64,000 nucleotides of DNA from Trifolium pratense (taxonomy: Eukaryota > Streptophyta > Magnoliopsida > Fabales > Fabaceae). The position numbers were made by a program, and so were the translations under genes. Every line of letters starts with the position of its first letter. Positions within the stretch are counted from its first letter, which is position 1. The notes under the pieces are model-generated. The model saw only the letters and a list, made by a program, of their open reading frames with translations, made no database searches and was not told where the DNA came from. This document shows, piece by piece, positions 21,108 through 33,365 of the stretch. The stretch lies in NCBI RefSeq assembly GCF_020283565.1, contig NC_060065.1:57697489-57761488 (forward strand), in the 5' to 3' direction.

Positions 21108-24100
21108 ATGGCGCAAATTCTGCTTCACGGTACTCTTCATGCTACAATCTATGAAGTTGATAAACTCAAGAATATTGGTGGTGGTAACGTTCTTAGCAAG
21201 GTGCAGTGTTCATTCTCTCCTTTTTCTTCTTTTTTTTCGCTTTAATTTTTTTCAACTATAGTATACTGATTTTTTACTTAGCTTAGATGTTAGATTGATT
21301 TCTGTTATTTGTTAGTTGAACGGTTAGATTTCTGTTGAAGTAGTAATTTGTTACAATTGATTAGATCTGTGAATCACTGACACCTGACACGATACTGATA
21401 CGTCGACACTGATTGATAGTAATTTGAGAAAAATTAAATTAATCCAAGTAATCACATGTGTTGGTATTGTGTCGGACATGGATCACGCATTCGATCAGAA
21501 ATCAGAATGATTAGATAATTGCACAAAATTATTGCACTAGCTGGTTGTTAATAATCTCACTAACTGTGAATCAATAATTCAATTCTCTGTTGCGGATTCC
21601 GAAATTTTGTTAGTTTAGAGTTAATTGAAATTTGTAGTCAAGTTTTGCTACTGTTTTAGGATCATCCTTAACCTTCAAATCTCTGATCTGCTTGATGAGA
21701 TTTGTTATTTCAAAAATGAAGATTGAATTTTCTGTGGTCTTTGACTTGTAGTTGTAGCTTGTTGACTTTTCTCACGCGTTAACAGAAACACTTGAACTGA
21801 TAAAATAATAATAAATGTTTAAATGGTAGTGATGGACTAGTTAGTAGTTACTAGTTGGAAAGATAAATGATGATTTTTTATTTCATAAATTGGATTATTA
21901 TTTATTTATTTATTTTGTGAAAAAAGAAAAAGAATTGATTATCAAAATGAAAAAATTGGAAACTTTATGGGGAGGGTGGTTGGGGTTGGTCCATGGATAA
22001 GACAGAAGTTCATCAGGGCAATAATTTGCTTCTTATGATTCACATTTAATGTTCTTTATACTATTTTACGACTCAGAATCCTAACTGATATTGTTCTAAA
22101 TGGTGGTGAAATAATTATTAGAAGAAAAAGATAAGCTAAAAAAGTACTAAATCACTTTAGGCCTTTAGAATATTTTGGGCAAATGATTCATCAGCTTGGC
22201 TTTTTCTAATATAGCCAATTGTATGTCATGGCTTCTAATCCTTTAATATTATTATTACTGTTGTTATTAATTCTAATTGGATTGTAGAGTTTTGGATAAT
22301 GTTTGAGACATAGGCTTATATATTCATTTAGATTATTGGTAAGCACATAATACTTTGCTATTTCAGATACTGAATGTTTGATTTAAAAATAGTGAAGGGA
22401 AAGTTATCGCTGAATGTTTGTTAATTAGTTCATATGAATCAATTTGTAGCCTGTCGTCATGCGACTAAAATGATATTTTGTTCATTAAGCTGGTCTTTAA
22501 CCTCAATAACTTCGAATTCTTTTCATACTTATCATTTATCTTGCATATGCTATATTTTATATTAAGCATAGCTTTGTTGGATTGTGTCAGCAGCTAGACT
22601 TCATCGTTATCAAAGCTTCTGATGGGATATTTTTAAAATGGGTTCAAATGCTTTCTTAACAATTTATTCTTTTGGTAATTAACCGTGTTCATTTTTGGGT
22701 AGGGCCTTTGCCTGGGTCTCCCTTCATTTTCGCATCAATGCATGCATATCTTTACTGAAAGATTATTCACTCATGTTTACATGCACAAGTACCTGATGAA
22801 AACATCACTGTTTCACTTTTCTACCTTTATTGCATGATGGAAAGCCAATTGGTTCACTTTTGTACTTTTATTTTCCATGCACGTTGTTGTTGATTGTTGA
22901 TTCTTGTGTTGCTAATTACATTCACTTATTCTTTAAAGATAAGACAAAACTTTGAGGAGACAATTGGATTTGGAAAAGGAACTACCAAACTTTATGCAAC
23001 CATTGATTTAGAGAAAGCACGAGTGGGAAGGACCAGAATCATTGAAAAAGAGCATACTAATCCTAAATGGGAGGAGTCTTTTCACATTTATTGTGCTCAC
23101 TTGGCATCCGATATCATCTTCACTGTGAAAGATGACAATCCTATTGGAGCAACCTTAATTGGAAGAGCATACGTGCCAGTTGAGGAGGTGTTGGGTGGTG
23201 AGGAAATAGATAGATGGCTGGAAATATTGGATACGCATAAAAATCCAATTAATGGAAATTCAAAGATCCATGTGAAGTTGCAATTTTTTGATGTTACAAA
23301 AGACCGAAACTGGGCTCTAGGAATTAGAAGTCCTAAATTTCCTGGAGTTCCGTATGCTTATTTCACACAAAGACAAGGATGTAAGGTTTCTCTGTACCAA
23401 GATTCTCATGTCCCAGACAATTTTGTCCCCAATATACAACTTGCAGGAGGCCAGACTTACCAGCCTCATAGATGTTGGGAGGATGTTTTTGATGCAATCA
23501 CAAAAGCAAGGCACTTAATATACATTACAGGATGGTCTGTTTATACTGAGATTTCCTTGGTAAGGGATTCAAGGAGGCCAAAGCCAGGAGGAGACGTAAC
23601 ACTCGGTGAGCTTCTCAAGAAAAAAGCACAAGAAGGCGTTAGGGTATTATTGCTTGTTTGGGATGATAGAACATCAGTTGGTTTGTTAAAGAAAGATGGG
23701 TTGATGGCTACTCATGATCAAGAAACTGCGGAATTCTTCCAAGGCTCTGAAGTGCACTGTGTTTTATGCCCTCGCAATCCGGATGATGGTGGAAGCTTTG
23801 TTCAGAATATTGAAATTGGCACCATGTTTACTCATCATCAGAAAATTTTGGTGGTGGACAGTGAGTTGCCAAATGAAGCAGGGTTGAACAAGCGAAGAAT
23901 TGTGAGTTTCGTAGGAGGCATTGATCTCTGTGATGGAAGATATGATACTCAGTTTCATTCACTTTTCCGAACCCTGGATACAGCACACCATGATGATTTT
24001 CATCAGCCTAACTTTCCTGGTGCTTCAATACAAAAAGGTGGTCCTAGGGAACCATGGCATGATATCCACTCAAGGCTTGAAGGTCCCATTGCCTGGGATG

Positions 24101-25782
24101 TTTTGTTTAACTTTGAACAGAGATGGAGGAAGCAAGGTGGAAAGGACTTGCTTGTTCCTCTAAGAGAGCTTGAAGATGTCGTTATTACCCCATCCCCAGT
24201 AACATTCCCCGATGATCAAGAGACATGGAACGTTCAGTTATTTAGATCTATTGACGGTGGAGCAGCTTTTGGGTTCCCAGAAACTCCTGAAGATGCTACT
24301 AAAGCCGGGCTTATTAGTGGGAAGGATAACATAATAGATCGCAGTATTCAAGATGCTTATATCAATGCTATTCGACGTGCAAAGAATTTCATCTATATTG
24401 AAAATCAATATTTCCTTGGAAGTTGTTATGCTTGGAGTGCGGATGGTATTAAGCCTGAAGACATTGGTGCCTTGCATCTGATCCCAAAGGAGCTTTCACT
24501 TAAGATTGTTAGCAAGATTGAAGCTGGGGAAAGGTTCACAGTGTATGTTGTGGTTCCCATGTGGCCTGAGGGTGTCCCAGAAAGTGCATCAGTTCAGGCA
24601 ATATTAGACTGGCAGAGGAGAACAATGGATATGATGTACAAAGATGTTATTGAAGCACTCAATGCTAAGGGAATTCAGGAAGATCCTAGGAACTATTTGA
24701 CATTCTTCTGCCTTGGCAACCGAGAGGTGGTAAAACAAGGAGAGTACGAGCCTTCTGAAAAACCAGAACCTGATTCAGATTACCAGCGAGCCCAAGAGGC
24801 TAGGCGTTTCATGATTTATGTTCATGCTAAGATGTTGATAGGTAAGTAAAAACATTAAGCTCCATATTTTGTATAACATTTTCTTTCCAATACTCATTTG
24901 ATGATTAGGTAAAGTTCACATGGCTCTCCATTCCTATTTAGTAGGATTCTCTTTTAAAATCATTGAGCCCCGTGTGAATTTTACCCAAACCTCACTCCCT
25001 CCTAATTTAGTAGTTGAGAGTGTTGTGTGTGGATAGCGAGCAATCCTGCAAGCTGCACAAATCTCACTCAGAATTTTGATTTTAAAGTTATTTCTAGGAA
25101 TACTTTATTTTATTCTAATAATTCATTTAGATAAGTTGGTCCATTTCTGGAATAGTCATTGAGGAAAACATTGCCAATACAAAAAAAAATCTTGAGAAGT
25201 TTTCTGACTCTTGCAACAAATTTGAGATAATAAAAGAAAGCTGATAAGTATTACAATATCATATCCCTTCTAATTCACAAGAAAATATTCTTTTATGATA
25301 TAAGTTCATAGAGTGGTAGAACTAATTTTATTTTATTTTTGTTTGCAGTTGATGATGAATACATAATCATCGGATCTGCCAACATCAACCAAAGATCAAT
25401 GGATGGTGCTAGAGACTCTGAAATAGCAATGGGAGCTTATCAACCCTATCATTTAGCTAATAGGCAGCCTGCAAGGGGTCAAATTCATGGTTTCCGCATG
25501 TCGCTGTGGTATGAGCACCTTGGCATGCTTCAGGAATCCTTCCTTCACCCAGAAAGTGAAGAATGCATTAGGAAGGTGAACCAGATTGCTGACAAGTATT
25601 GGGATCTCTATTCTAGCGAGTCACTTGAGGGTGACCTCCCCGGTCACCTTCTCCGCTATCCCATTGGGGTTTCTGGGGAAGGAAATGTGACAGAGCTGCC
25701 AGGATTTGAATTCTTCCCTGATACCAAGGCTCGTGTTCTTGGCGGAAAAGTTGATTACCTGCCACCCATACTCACTACTTAG
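21108..25782 (+). CDS. PLDALPHA: Phospholipase D alpha, 809 aa
   Basis: Coding exons are 21108-21200, 22939-24841 and 25349-25782, joined at GT..AG introns; the second junction splits G|TT (Val). The enzyme hydrolyses phosphatidylcholine to phosphatidic acid and choline. The protein starts [22 protein letters not shown]2 domain fills about residues 1-150, binding Ca2+ and membrane. The first HKD motif is HQKILVVD (His331, Lys333, Asp338). IYIENQYF follows around residue 500. The second HKD, HAKMLIVDDE (His660, Lys662, Asp667), spans the intron 2 junction and continues [15 protein letters not shown]. The tail ends [27 protein letters not shown], typical of alpha types. Length is that of the alpha class (about 808-810 aa). 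There is no PX/PH region, excluding zeta; the C-terminal core fits alpha, not beta/gamma/delta. Intron 1 is 1.7 kb. Whether it is the alpha1 or alpha2 orthologue cannot be told here. Confidence 0.97.
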
Positions 25783-27049
25783 TTTCATTTGATATGTTCA
25801 CAAAATATAGTATTTGTGGTGTTTGTGAGCAATGAATGTAATGGTACAATGGTCCTGTGAAACTGTTTTTCTTTTCGAAACTGCTAATAAGCTTGAGATG
25901 ATTGAGGACTTTGCTGTTGATTTGTAATGCTAGTATTTTTCTGCTCTTTCTGTGTTTAACTATGATAAATTTTAGTAGGAGGCCTTGACATGTATTCTAC
26001 CATATTTGTTGTATTTTTTCATCTTCCTTAACCTAAAATATAACTATTGTCTAGTGAAAATTTGAAACTGCTGAGCTCATTCTGTTGGATACCGTAAGTG
26101 GAAATCATCTTCACTGATAGAACTAATTTACAATCTACTAACAATGTGTCACAAGTGGTAGTGGTAGAACTAATTTGAAAAAATATTTGTTGGTCAATTT
26201 AAAGGATCTCATTTATCTTAAAAAATTAGTCTTTGTAGATGTTGGTCAACCGTTTAAATGGGCTTTAATTATCTCGAAGATTAATCTCTACGGTTATAAT
26301 TCATTAATTTACCAACAAAAAATAAATTAGTGCAACATGAGTTTTAAAACTTAGTGAATTGGAATATTAGGTTTTTATATGGAATTTAATTTATTTTTAC
26401 AAAACTTGCTTGAAAGATACAACCTGATAACATATGATTCAACAGATCTTAAATAGAATTCGATACTCTAATAAAACTTGAGTTATGTTTAACTCGACCT
26501 CTATAAAACTAACTTTTTTTAAAGATGTTCCGGTAAAAAATAATGAATCGGATTACTTTGAAAAAGAGTTCCGGTATAGGTGAAAACGAGATCTATCTAC
26601 AGATTTTTGACGTTAGTGACAGTTTTATATGTCACTATAAGTCATAAGTCAAATTTCTTGTATTTAAATAAGCAGAAATTCTAAAGAAGGTGTTCCGGAA
26701 GAAATAATGAATTGGATTACTTTAAAAAGGTGTTCCGGTAGAGGTGAAAACAAGATATATTTACAGATTTTTTAGTTTTAATGATAGGTTTGTCTGTCTA
26801 AGTCAAATTTCCTTTAGATTAAAATAATAAAGAGCAAAATTATTTTAACAAAAAAAAACAGTAAAATTGAAAAACAAATTGATTAAGATGAGGTATGAGA
26901 TGAACCACCTACAATGTTGGTCCACCTAATATTTTTTAGGTTGATAAATTAACGGAAGGGACTAATGTAGCAAACAATTATATCTTTAAATGATCAAAGC
27001 GGAATTTTATTCAATAAGAGATAATGTAAAACTATTTTTTTTTAGGAAA
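25783..27049. other. PLD 3' region and intergenic DNA with a tandem duplication
   Basis: The first few hundred bases are probably PLD 3'UTR. At about 26524-26835 a unit of about 160 bp is present twice; both copies contain TGTTCCGG, AATAATGAAT.GGATTACTTT and GTTCCGGTA.AGGTGAAAAC. No gene is seen. Confidence 0.5.
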
Positions 27050-27359
27050 ATGTTAAATAGTGCACCAGGTGCACTAGTTAAACACATAAATGAGAAAATT
27101 TTGTCTTGAAACTCGTGCATTCAATGCATTGAAAGTGTAATTTTTTTTTTTATATAAACCTTTGGTTCCTATCGGAAAGGGGCTCTAGTAGTCCAGAGTT
27201 CAGCCACGAGGTAAGTAAAGTCTGACCAAGAAATTGAAAGTGTAAAAAATTGTTTTTATTAACGTTAATTTTATGTTTTTTTTTTTTTGTATGCTTAACA
27301 AATGCACCGGGTACACTATTTTTTTTTGAATAAGTGCACCCGGATGCACTGTTTAACAT
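27050..27359. repeat. TIR MITE with a nested SINE-like insert
   Basis: The left arm is ATGTTAAATAGTGCACCAGG; the right end reverse-complements to ATGTTAAACAGTGCATCCGG. An additional arm-like segment precedes the right end. A 92-bp insert (27141-27232) is bounded by an exact 13-bp duplication ATTGAAAGTGTAA (27128-27140 and 27233-27245). The insert has a T-run at its left and a box-B-like AGAGTTCAGCC. Related text occurs near 51270-51350 and 55540-55610. Confidence 0.6.
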
Positions 27360-28127
27360 GACTTTTTTAATACCAAAATACTAATTAAGCCTAAAAGAAT
27401 TAAATATATACATTTGACAAAGTAAAAGGATTTTGGATTTTTTTTTTTTTTGAGTTTATGAAAATAGGTTACGCAAATAAATAAAATTTTATATTAATTC
27501 ATAAAGTTTTCACTAACAAAAATTATATCCATATACATTATTTTCTCATAAGCTACCTTAAAAATCTTATAATAATCTAAAAATTTATTTATTTACCTAA
27601 GTTTTTTTTGCATAAATTCAAAAATATTTAAATCAACTAAATAGATACATTTGATTTTAAAAACTAGTTAGGACTTGGGGGAATAATACTCCAAAATACA
27701 ACTAACCAGTAACCAGCAGCATCGTATTCCAACACTTTCCAACTTCTTCTCAAATTACCAAAGCAAAAGCCAAACTAAATACATCATCATCCATCCATAA
27801 TTCCATACACACCGACCCACCAACCCCTCAAATCTCTTCTTCTCCTTTTCATCCCCAAAATCAATCAGAGAAATCTAGAAACTCACACATAAACATCAAC
27901 CACCAATTATCTACTGCCATTATTTTTCTTCTATATCCCACCACCACACTTCACATTTTATTATTCTTTATACAATATCCTAATCCATTCTTTTCTCTTT
28001 TTCATTATTAATAATAATATTAATTCTATATTTCACTTTCACATTACAATCTCATTCTCATCATCCACCTCTTCTTCTCTAGTCAAGTCAAACTCAATCC
28101 ACCTTCTTCTTTTTCTTCAACAAAAAA
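27360..28127. promoter_or_regulatory. Upstream region of the small membrane protein gene
   Basis: AT-rich, becoming pyrimidine- and CA-rich over the last 300 bp before the ATG (many TTCTTCT and CACCA words), as in plant 5' leaders. No clear TATA box was fixed. Confidence 0.35.
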
Positions 28128-28672
28128 ATGACTACTTTTTCAAAGAGTCTTGTTTTCACCACAACTATGCTTGTTTCAACTACTGTCCTTTATCTAGCTT
28201 TTTCAAGAAAAGTTATCACCCCAACAATTCAAATTCATGGAAATCACATTCCTATCAACTCTAACACAAGAATTCTGCGTTCTTGTTTGTATACAGGTAA
28301 ATCACCACAACCCCTTTTTTAATTCATCTTATTTTCTCAAACTTTTATCTGTGTCAATATTTGTGTCGTGTCTATGTTCGTGCTTCATAGGTTTTGGTTC
28401 TTACTATATGATGTGTTTCTTTAGAGGAGATGAAGAGGGAGAGGAAGATGAACCCAAAGACGAATAAAAAGAAAGTTAGATTTGAAGAAGATGTGAAAGA
28501 AACAAGAGAAAAGAGTGAGGTGATGATGAAAGAAAAACAGAGGAACCAAAACAGAGTAAATAGCAACTGTGGAAACGAAACGCAGAAAAACTGTGGAATG
28601 CCGGCGAATAGAATCAATCTTTACAATGGGATTTTGAGGGAACGTGTTTATAGGATGGAAAGTTGTCACTGA
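28128..28672 (+). CDS. Unknown small membrane-anchored protein with a KVRF motif, 138 aa
   Basis: Exons 28128-28296 and 28425-28672 join in phase (G|AG, Glu57) across a 128-bp GT..AG intron. The N terminus has one hydrophobic segment, about residues 7-25 (LVFTTTMLVSTTVLYLAF), then a short polar stretch HGNHIPINSNTRILRSCLYT. The C-terminal half is strongly charged (KRERKMNPKTNKKK, then VRFEEDVKETREKSEV) and ends RINLYNGILRERVYRMESCH. I do not recognise a named family. The KKVRFEEDV segment, a basic run then V-x-F and acids, matches the RVxF consensus used to dock protein phosphatase 1; that role is inference. A CT/CA-rich leader and a good exon 2 frame support a real gene. It could be an ER- or plasma-membrane-anchored protein with a cytosolic tail. 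Confidence 0.65.
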
Positions 28673-29589
28673 TTCTGTTTGGATGAAGATTGGAACAGAA
28701 GAAATTATATGAAACCGTATATTTCATTTCTCTTGCTCTGTGTTTCCTCTGTTTTTTTGTTTTGTTTTGGTAGTTCTAATATTTAGAAGTTTTGTAGTTT
28801 TGTGGTGAGGGTATTAACACATATGCAACTGTTGTGTGGCTGTGGAGATATGTTGACCAGTGACCACAACTCAATTTGATCTGCTGATCCAACTCAGCAC
28901 TAGTTATTTGAGATTGGATTTTTTTTTAGCAAGATATTGGATTTTTTTTGTTAGGTAAACATCTTAGATATTGGATTTGATTCAATAATATTTAGATTAT
29001 ATTACAATTTTAATGAAAACATTATTAGTATTGTTTTAGGAGTTTAAAGACTATGCAGAGTGTAGATTAATTTTATACTGACAACCAACAAGAACCAATA
29101 AGAATGAAACATTCTTTCACATCGTATAAAGAAAGTGGGGTTTAGTGGGGTGATTTGACAGAAAACATGGTTGGTATTGATTGTCAGTACATATCCTTTT
29201 TCTCTTGTTTTAAACTTTGTGTTGACGGTTTTTAAGTAAAATTTTTTATAATGTAACTTCGATCCAAAATCTAACTAATTATTTTACGGGTAAAATGCTT
29301 TCCTCCCGCAATTTTAGCGAGATTTAATTTTCTATATTTTTTTTATTACTCTTATTGAGTTTAGGATGGGATAAACTGAAATTCGTAAACATTATAGGAG
29401 ACAAGAAATTTTAGGTCAACATATTCATATTCAATATTAGAAGATACACTACCATGTTTTATTTTACCCAACATATTCATATTCATATTTTAGGTCAACA
29501 TATTCATATTCAACCGAGTCATGTTGATGATGTTTCAATTTGCTAATATGTCAAGAGGTGTGTTCCTTGTTTTTTTTTTTGACGAACTG
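28673..29589. other. Intergenic, no gene seen
   Basis: Probable 3'UTR of the preceding gene, then AT-rich DNA with small duplications of CATATTCATATTC near 29415-29515. Confidence 0.4.
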
Positions 29590-29599
29590 CCATTCTAAG

Positions 29600-29760
29600 G
29601 GAAATGGATCCTCTCCCGTGTGATTTTCATGGAGAGATTTATGTGAAAATCTTGACCATCCATTCCATTTTTTATACTATAGTTATTTTGCAAAAAAAAA
29701 AAAAAAAACTTAGGGCTAGGATTTCACTATTTTCACTTTACAATGGAGAGGATCCTCTCC
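29600..29760. mobile_element. Short MULE-type MITE, 161 bp
   Basis: The left end GGAAATGGATCCTCTCC pairs with the right end, which reverse-complements to GGAGAGGATCCTCTCC. It is flanked by an exact 10-bp duplication CCATTCTAAG (29590-29599 and 29761-29770). A TSD of 9-10 bp suggests the Mutator superfamily. The interior is AT-rich and non-coding. Confidence 0.75.
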
Positions 29761-30239
29761 CCATTCTAAGAGATGGTCTCACGCTAGCCCAACAACCACG
29801 CAAAGATGTGTTTCAATGTCGTTCAAAGCTTACCATTTCCCCGCTTTCATATACACCGTAAGCCATGACAAACTTACAAGTGTTTTGTTGCGTCAAAGAT
29901 TCTTGAAGCTAAAAAAACATAGTAACAAAACCATGTTGATTCCTTAGCAGAAAAAATAACTACGTTAATTCTAACTCTATATTTATTTGACAATTACACA
30001 TGTTAACATGTATCCTAAAAATACAAGATAATGATAATTAACTGAATATAAATTAAAAACATTTTTCTTAAAAGTAAGGGTGCACATTAACAAAAACTCA
30101 TATAAGATAGATTGAACTAGGAACATATACCGGTCTAAGAAGCATCCTACAAAAACCGGAGGTCATATTTAACCGGGTGAAAACCGGTAGATTTTCTGAA
30201 CCGGTCCCGGTTTTGGCTTTTCATTTGTTCTTCATTCTT

Positions 30240-30392
30240 CAAAAACTAAAAACTCGTCTCCTCTCTCACTCTCCGTCGTGCGATTGCCACCGTCACGCCC
30301 TTCCCGGCCGGCCAAGCCACACCCTTTCAGTGCTCCCTTGACCCCGTACGTACGTCCTCCCACGCCACTCCCGATCTGCTTCATACGTTCAG
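30240..30392 (+). other. GC-rich exon-like segment, possible 5'UTR exon of ALG14
   Basis: Much more GC-rich than its surroundings (contains CTTCCCGGCCGGCCAAGCC). It ends TACGTTCAG before a donor GTATGT at 30393. A plausible acceptor TTTGTGTAG lies near 31208, upstream of the ALG14 ATG, so it may be the first, untranslated exon of that gene. A promoter/exon relic of a transposon is the alternative. Confidence 0.35.
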
Positions 30393-30649
30393 GTATGTGT
30401 ACTGAACCTTCTGCTTCTCGATTGTTATTTTGTTCATCGCTTGAACCTTACTTTATGTCTTTGCAATTTGTGATTCTTAGCATGAATTATGATCTTTCTG
30501 TTAGTTAATTTGTTTTTTCTGTTTGTTAGTGAAACTTCTGTTTTTACCATAAGATTTAAGTTTTTGATTCTGCTAATTGTAACTTCAAATTGAAATTCAG
30601 AGCTGTCAAAACAGGCTACCCGGTGTGTCGTCCTAACGGGCTTCGTACT

Positions 30650-30934
30650 GGTTAGAAATAATATAAAACCATTGATGTGACTCTATCGGGATAATCGGTT
30701 ATTTGACATGGTATCAGAGCATCTATGACTAAGTGGTCTAGAGTTCGATCCCCGCTCCCCTCACTTTCTAATTAAAAAGTGGAATTTAAGCATATGGTAG
30801 GTGGGTCTATGCATTATCCACGTTTCAAGCCCAAGTGGGCTCTTGCGTGATGGGGGGTGTTAGAAATAATATAAAACCATTGATGTGGCTCTATCCCAAC
30901 AGTTTAAGCTTTTGGGATAATCGGTTATTTGATA
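30650..30934 (+). mobile_element. TRIM retrotransposon, 285 bp
   Basis: Terminal repeats at 30650-30708 and 30858-30934 share TTAGAAATAATATAAAACCA and ATAATCGGTTATTTGA; the left copy lacks about 19 bp. The primer-binding site TGGTATCAGAGC (30709-30720) complements the 3' end of initiator tRNA-Met. A polypurine tract GATGGGGGG precedes the right repeat. An exact 5-bp TSD GTACT flanks it (30645-30649 and 30935-30939). There is no coding capacity, as expected for TRIMs, which depend on enzymes from other elements. Confidence 0.9.
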
Positions 30935-31360
30935 GTACTTCATTGAGCCGGGTCAAAAAGGGCTATTTAAAAATTGACGCTGAAGTACTACTCGAGCCCG
31001 GCTCTATACAGTTGCCGATTAAACGGGCAGGCCCTTATGTTTTGTGAAAAGAGGATACAAGTTTCTTATAAAAATTATGAAAAAAATCTACAAAACCATA
31101 TAACAACCGATTTGTTACAGTAAGCAAATGATGATGCAAATAAGAATGGAGCATTATAGCTTAGCATGCTCATTTGTTAGACTTATAGTATCTTATTTGT
31201 TTGTGTAGTGAGAGAGGCGTGTTGTTGGTCTGGAAAATTAAAAGCTCGCTGTGAAACGCTGTGGAGTTGGTTGGTCGCTCTAGGAACTAAAGCCGCCATA
31301 AAAAATCTTGTGGCGTTGATGTATGTGTAGCTCCAAGTTAAAATCTTGAAACTGTCTCTG

Positions 31361-32062
31361 ATGGAAAACGGCAATGGCTGCTGCTTCTCTAGTGTATCTT
31401 CAATTGCTACCCTTTCAAGTGTCGCTGTTGTTGTCATCTTGATCTTGATTCGTGTCCTTCATGTTATATATTGTAGTGGTAGGCCGTTGAGCAAAAGAGC
31501 TTCAAAACCTGTTAGTACCCTTATTATTCTAGGATCAGGTGGTCATACGGCTGAGATGCTTAATCTATTAGCAGTGTTACAGAAAGATAGGTTTAATCCG
31601 AGATACTACATTGCTGCTGCTACTGATAATATGAGTCTTCAAAAAGCTATGATGTTGGAGAACTCTCTGGCATCTGAGAGTGGAATAAAAGTTGCTGATA
31701 CTGCACAGTTTATGAAGATTTATCGAAGTAGGGAAGTGGGTCAATCATATATAACCTCGGTTTGGACTACTTTAATTGCAACGGTGCATGCGCTATGGTT
31801 GATGATTAAAATTAGACCTGAAGTGATACTTTGCAATGGACCTGGAACTTGCATTCCCCTTTGTGTTATTGCATTTATATTTAAGGTATTGGGAATCAGA
31901 TGGTCATCAATTTTCTATGTCGAGAGTATTGCAAGAGTGCGAAGGCTCTCCTTGAGTGGCTTGCTCTTATACAAGTTGTGGATGGCTGATCAACTTTTTG
32001 TTCAATGGCCACAGTTGCAACAACAATATCCCCGAGCTACGTATGTTGGCAGACTCATGTGA
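31361..32062 (+). CDS. ALG14: ALG14, UDP-GlcNAc transferase membrane subunit, 233 aa
   Basis: A single coding exon. ALG14 anchors ALG13 at the ER membrane; together they add the second N-acetylglucosamine to dolichol-PP-GlcNAc in N-glycan precursor assembly. The N terminus has one transmembrane segment at about residues 15-36 (IATLSSVAVVVILILIRVLH). Then comes the glycosyltransferase-like Rossmann half with STLIILGSGGHTAEMLNLL, NPRYYIAAATDN, KIYRSREVGQSYITSVW and EVILCNGPGTCIPLC. It ends FVQWPQLQQQYPRATYVGRL, the usual family C terminus. The first ATG is MENGNGCC; an in-frame TTG 15 bases upstream is not needed. Length fits the family. A 5'UTR exon further upstream is possible. Confidence 0.95.
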   Translation: MENGNGCCFSSVSSIATLSSVAVVVILILIRVLHVIYCSGRPLSKRASKPVSTLIILGSGGHTAEMLNLLAVLQKDRFNPRYYIAAATDNMSLQKAMMLENSLASESGIKVADTAQFMKIYRSREVGQSYITSVWTTLIATVHALWLMIKIRPEVILCNGPGTCIPLCVIAFIFKVLGIRWSSIFYVESIARVRRLSLSGLLLYKLWMADQLFVQWPQLQQQYPRATYVGRLM

Positions 32063-33194
32063 TCATCGATAAATTTGTATACTGCAATCAACAAATTTCA
32101 AATTTTGCTTATGATATTTCTATAAAGCAAGCTATTCAGTGCTTTGTTTAATTGGTTAAGTTCATGCAAGTGAACTTTTTAGTCTTTTTACATTTTCAAT
32201 TTTATTCTTCTTCTTTCTGATACTTGTAAGCACAACAACTTTTAACATTTACAAGATTTTCTTTAACTATAGAAAAGAGAGGTGTGCTGTGTTGTATATG
32301 TTTTTTGTTTGGAATGGATGCATGCTTGTATTTTATAATAAAATAAATATCGGCACTTGTTCAATTAGATCAGGAAATTGTATAATAAATTAATAATAAG
32401 CACTTGAAGATGATGAAAATATAATTAAAGAAGGAGGATATATCATATATGCATTCTTAAATTCTCAAGTTATTGGATATTTTATCCTGTGATTGTTTCT
32501 TTTCTTTTTGTATTCTTTTGAAGTAGGGAAACAAGATTTGTGCTACTTCATTGTCTTCTTCGTCCCAATTTTTTTTAATAAATAAATAAGCTCATTTTAT
32601 ACACAGGTCTCTGCTGATTCCAGGTTTAAGCCATTGTTGCATTAATTCTTTATTATCTCATAAACTTATAGGCATTAAGGATCTACTCATTTCATTGTCA
32701 CCACCTTTATGTTACAAGGTTAGTTAGCTTTTATCTTTGATCTCAATTGAGATAGTGTATACATAATTTTCAAAACTTTTTGTTGTTTCTCTGCGTCACT
32801 GTTTCGTTACTTGCATTGTTGCATCTTGTTCTTGATCATGGTTCTAATGTGATTGATAATTGCATGTTTTGTGGACTTAAAAGGAGGAAAGAAGGTGACG
32901 AGTGGTAAATTTTAAGAATACATTAATAATTAAGATCGTGAGGAAACTGTAAGTTTTGAATCAGTTTGGTATAGTTTACAGAGTGTTCAAAGCTTTTGAC
33001 ATACCTTTGGTATTTGGTTTCAGTCCGCGCTTTTCAATTTCCATTCATTTCTTACTGTGATACTTTTGGGAATATGCGCATGCACTTACTTCAAGTTGCA
33101 ATTTCCAGCAATTCTTGAACAGAGAACCGGGTATATACTATCGAAATACTCTCATGTCTTATGGTTTCTTCCTTGGTTTACCTTAAATATTTCT
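32063..33194. other. ALG14 downstream region
   Basis: AT-rich, with no second gene seen. Probably contains the ALG14 3'UTR near the left end. No exon could be supported. Confidence 0.4.
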
Positions 33195-33365
33195 TGTGTT
33201 GTCAAATAGCGGTTATAGCGCTAAAGTGTAGCTAGAATTTGAACAAATCGCCATTGTTCCGTGATACACTGTTTAGTACAAACTGTTATCAAATAGTGCC
33301 TATGCTATTAGCATTGTAGCGTAACAGAATTTGAACAAACCGCTATTTCATGTGATCTGTGATTG
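33195..33365. repeat. Dispersed repeat related to 8588-9209
   Basis: Contains TGTTGTCAAATAGCGGTTAT, GAATTTGAACAAATCGCCAT and a second GAATTTGAACAAACCGCTAT. These words also occur in the intron 1 repeat of the LOLITA-like gene. Ends are degenerate. Confidence 0.45.

Noticed and set aside
31346..31360. Upstream in-frame TTG start for ALG14
   Set aside because: The normal ATG 15 bases downstream gives the usual N terminus; TTG starts are not expected here.
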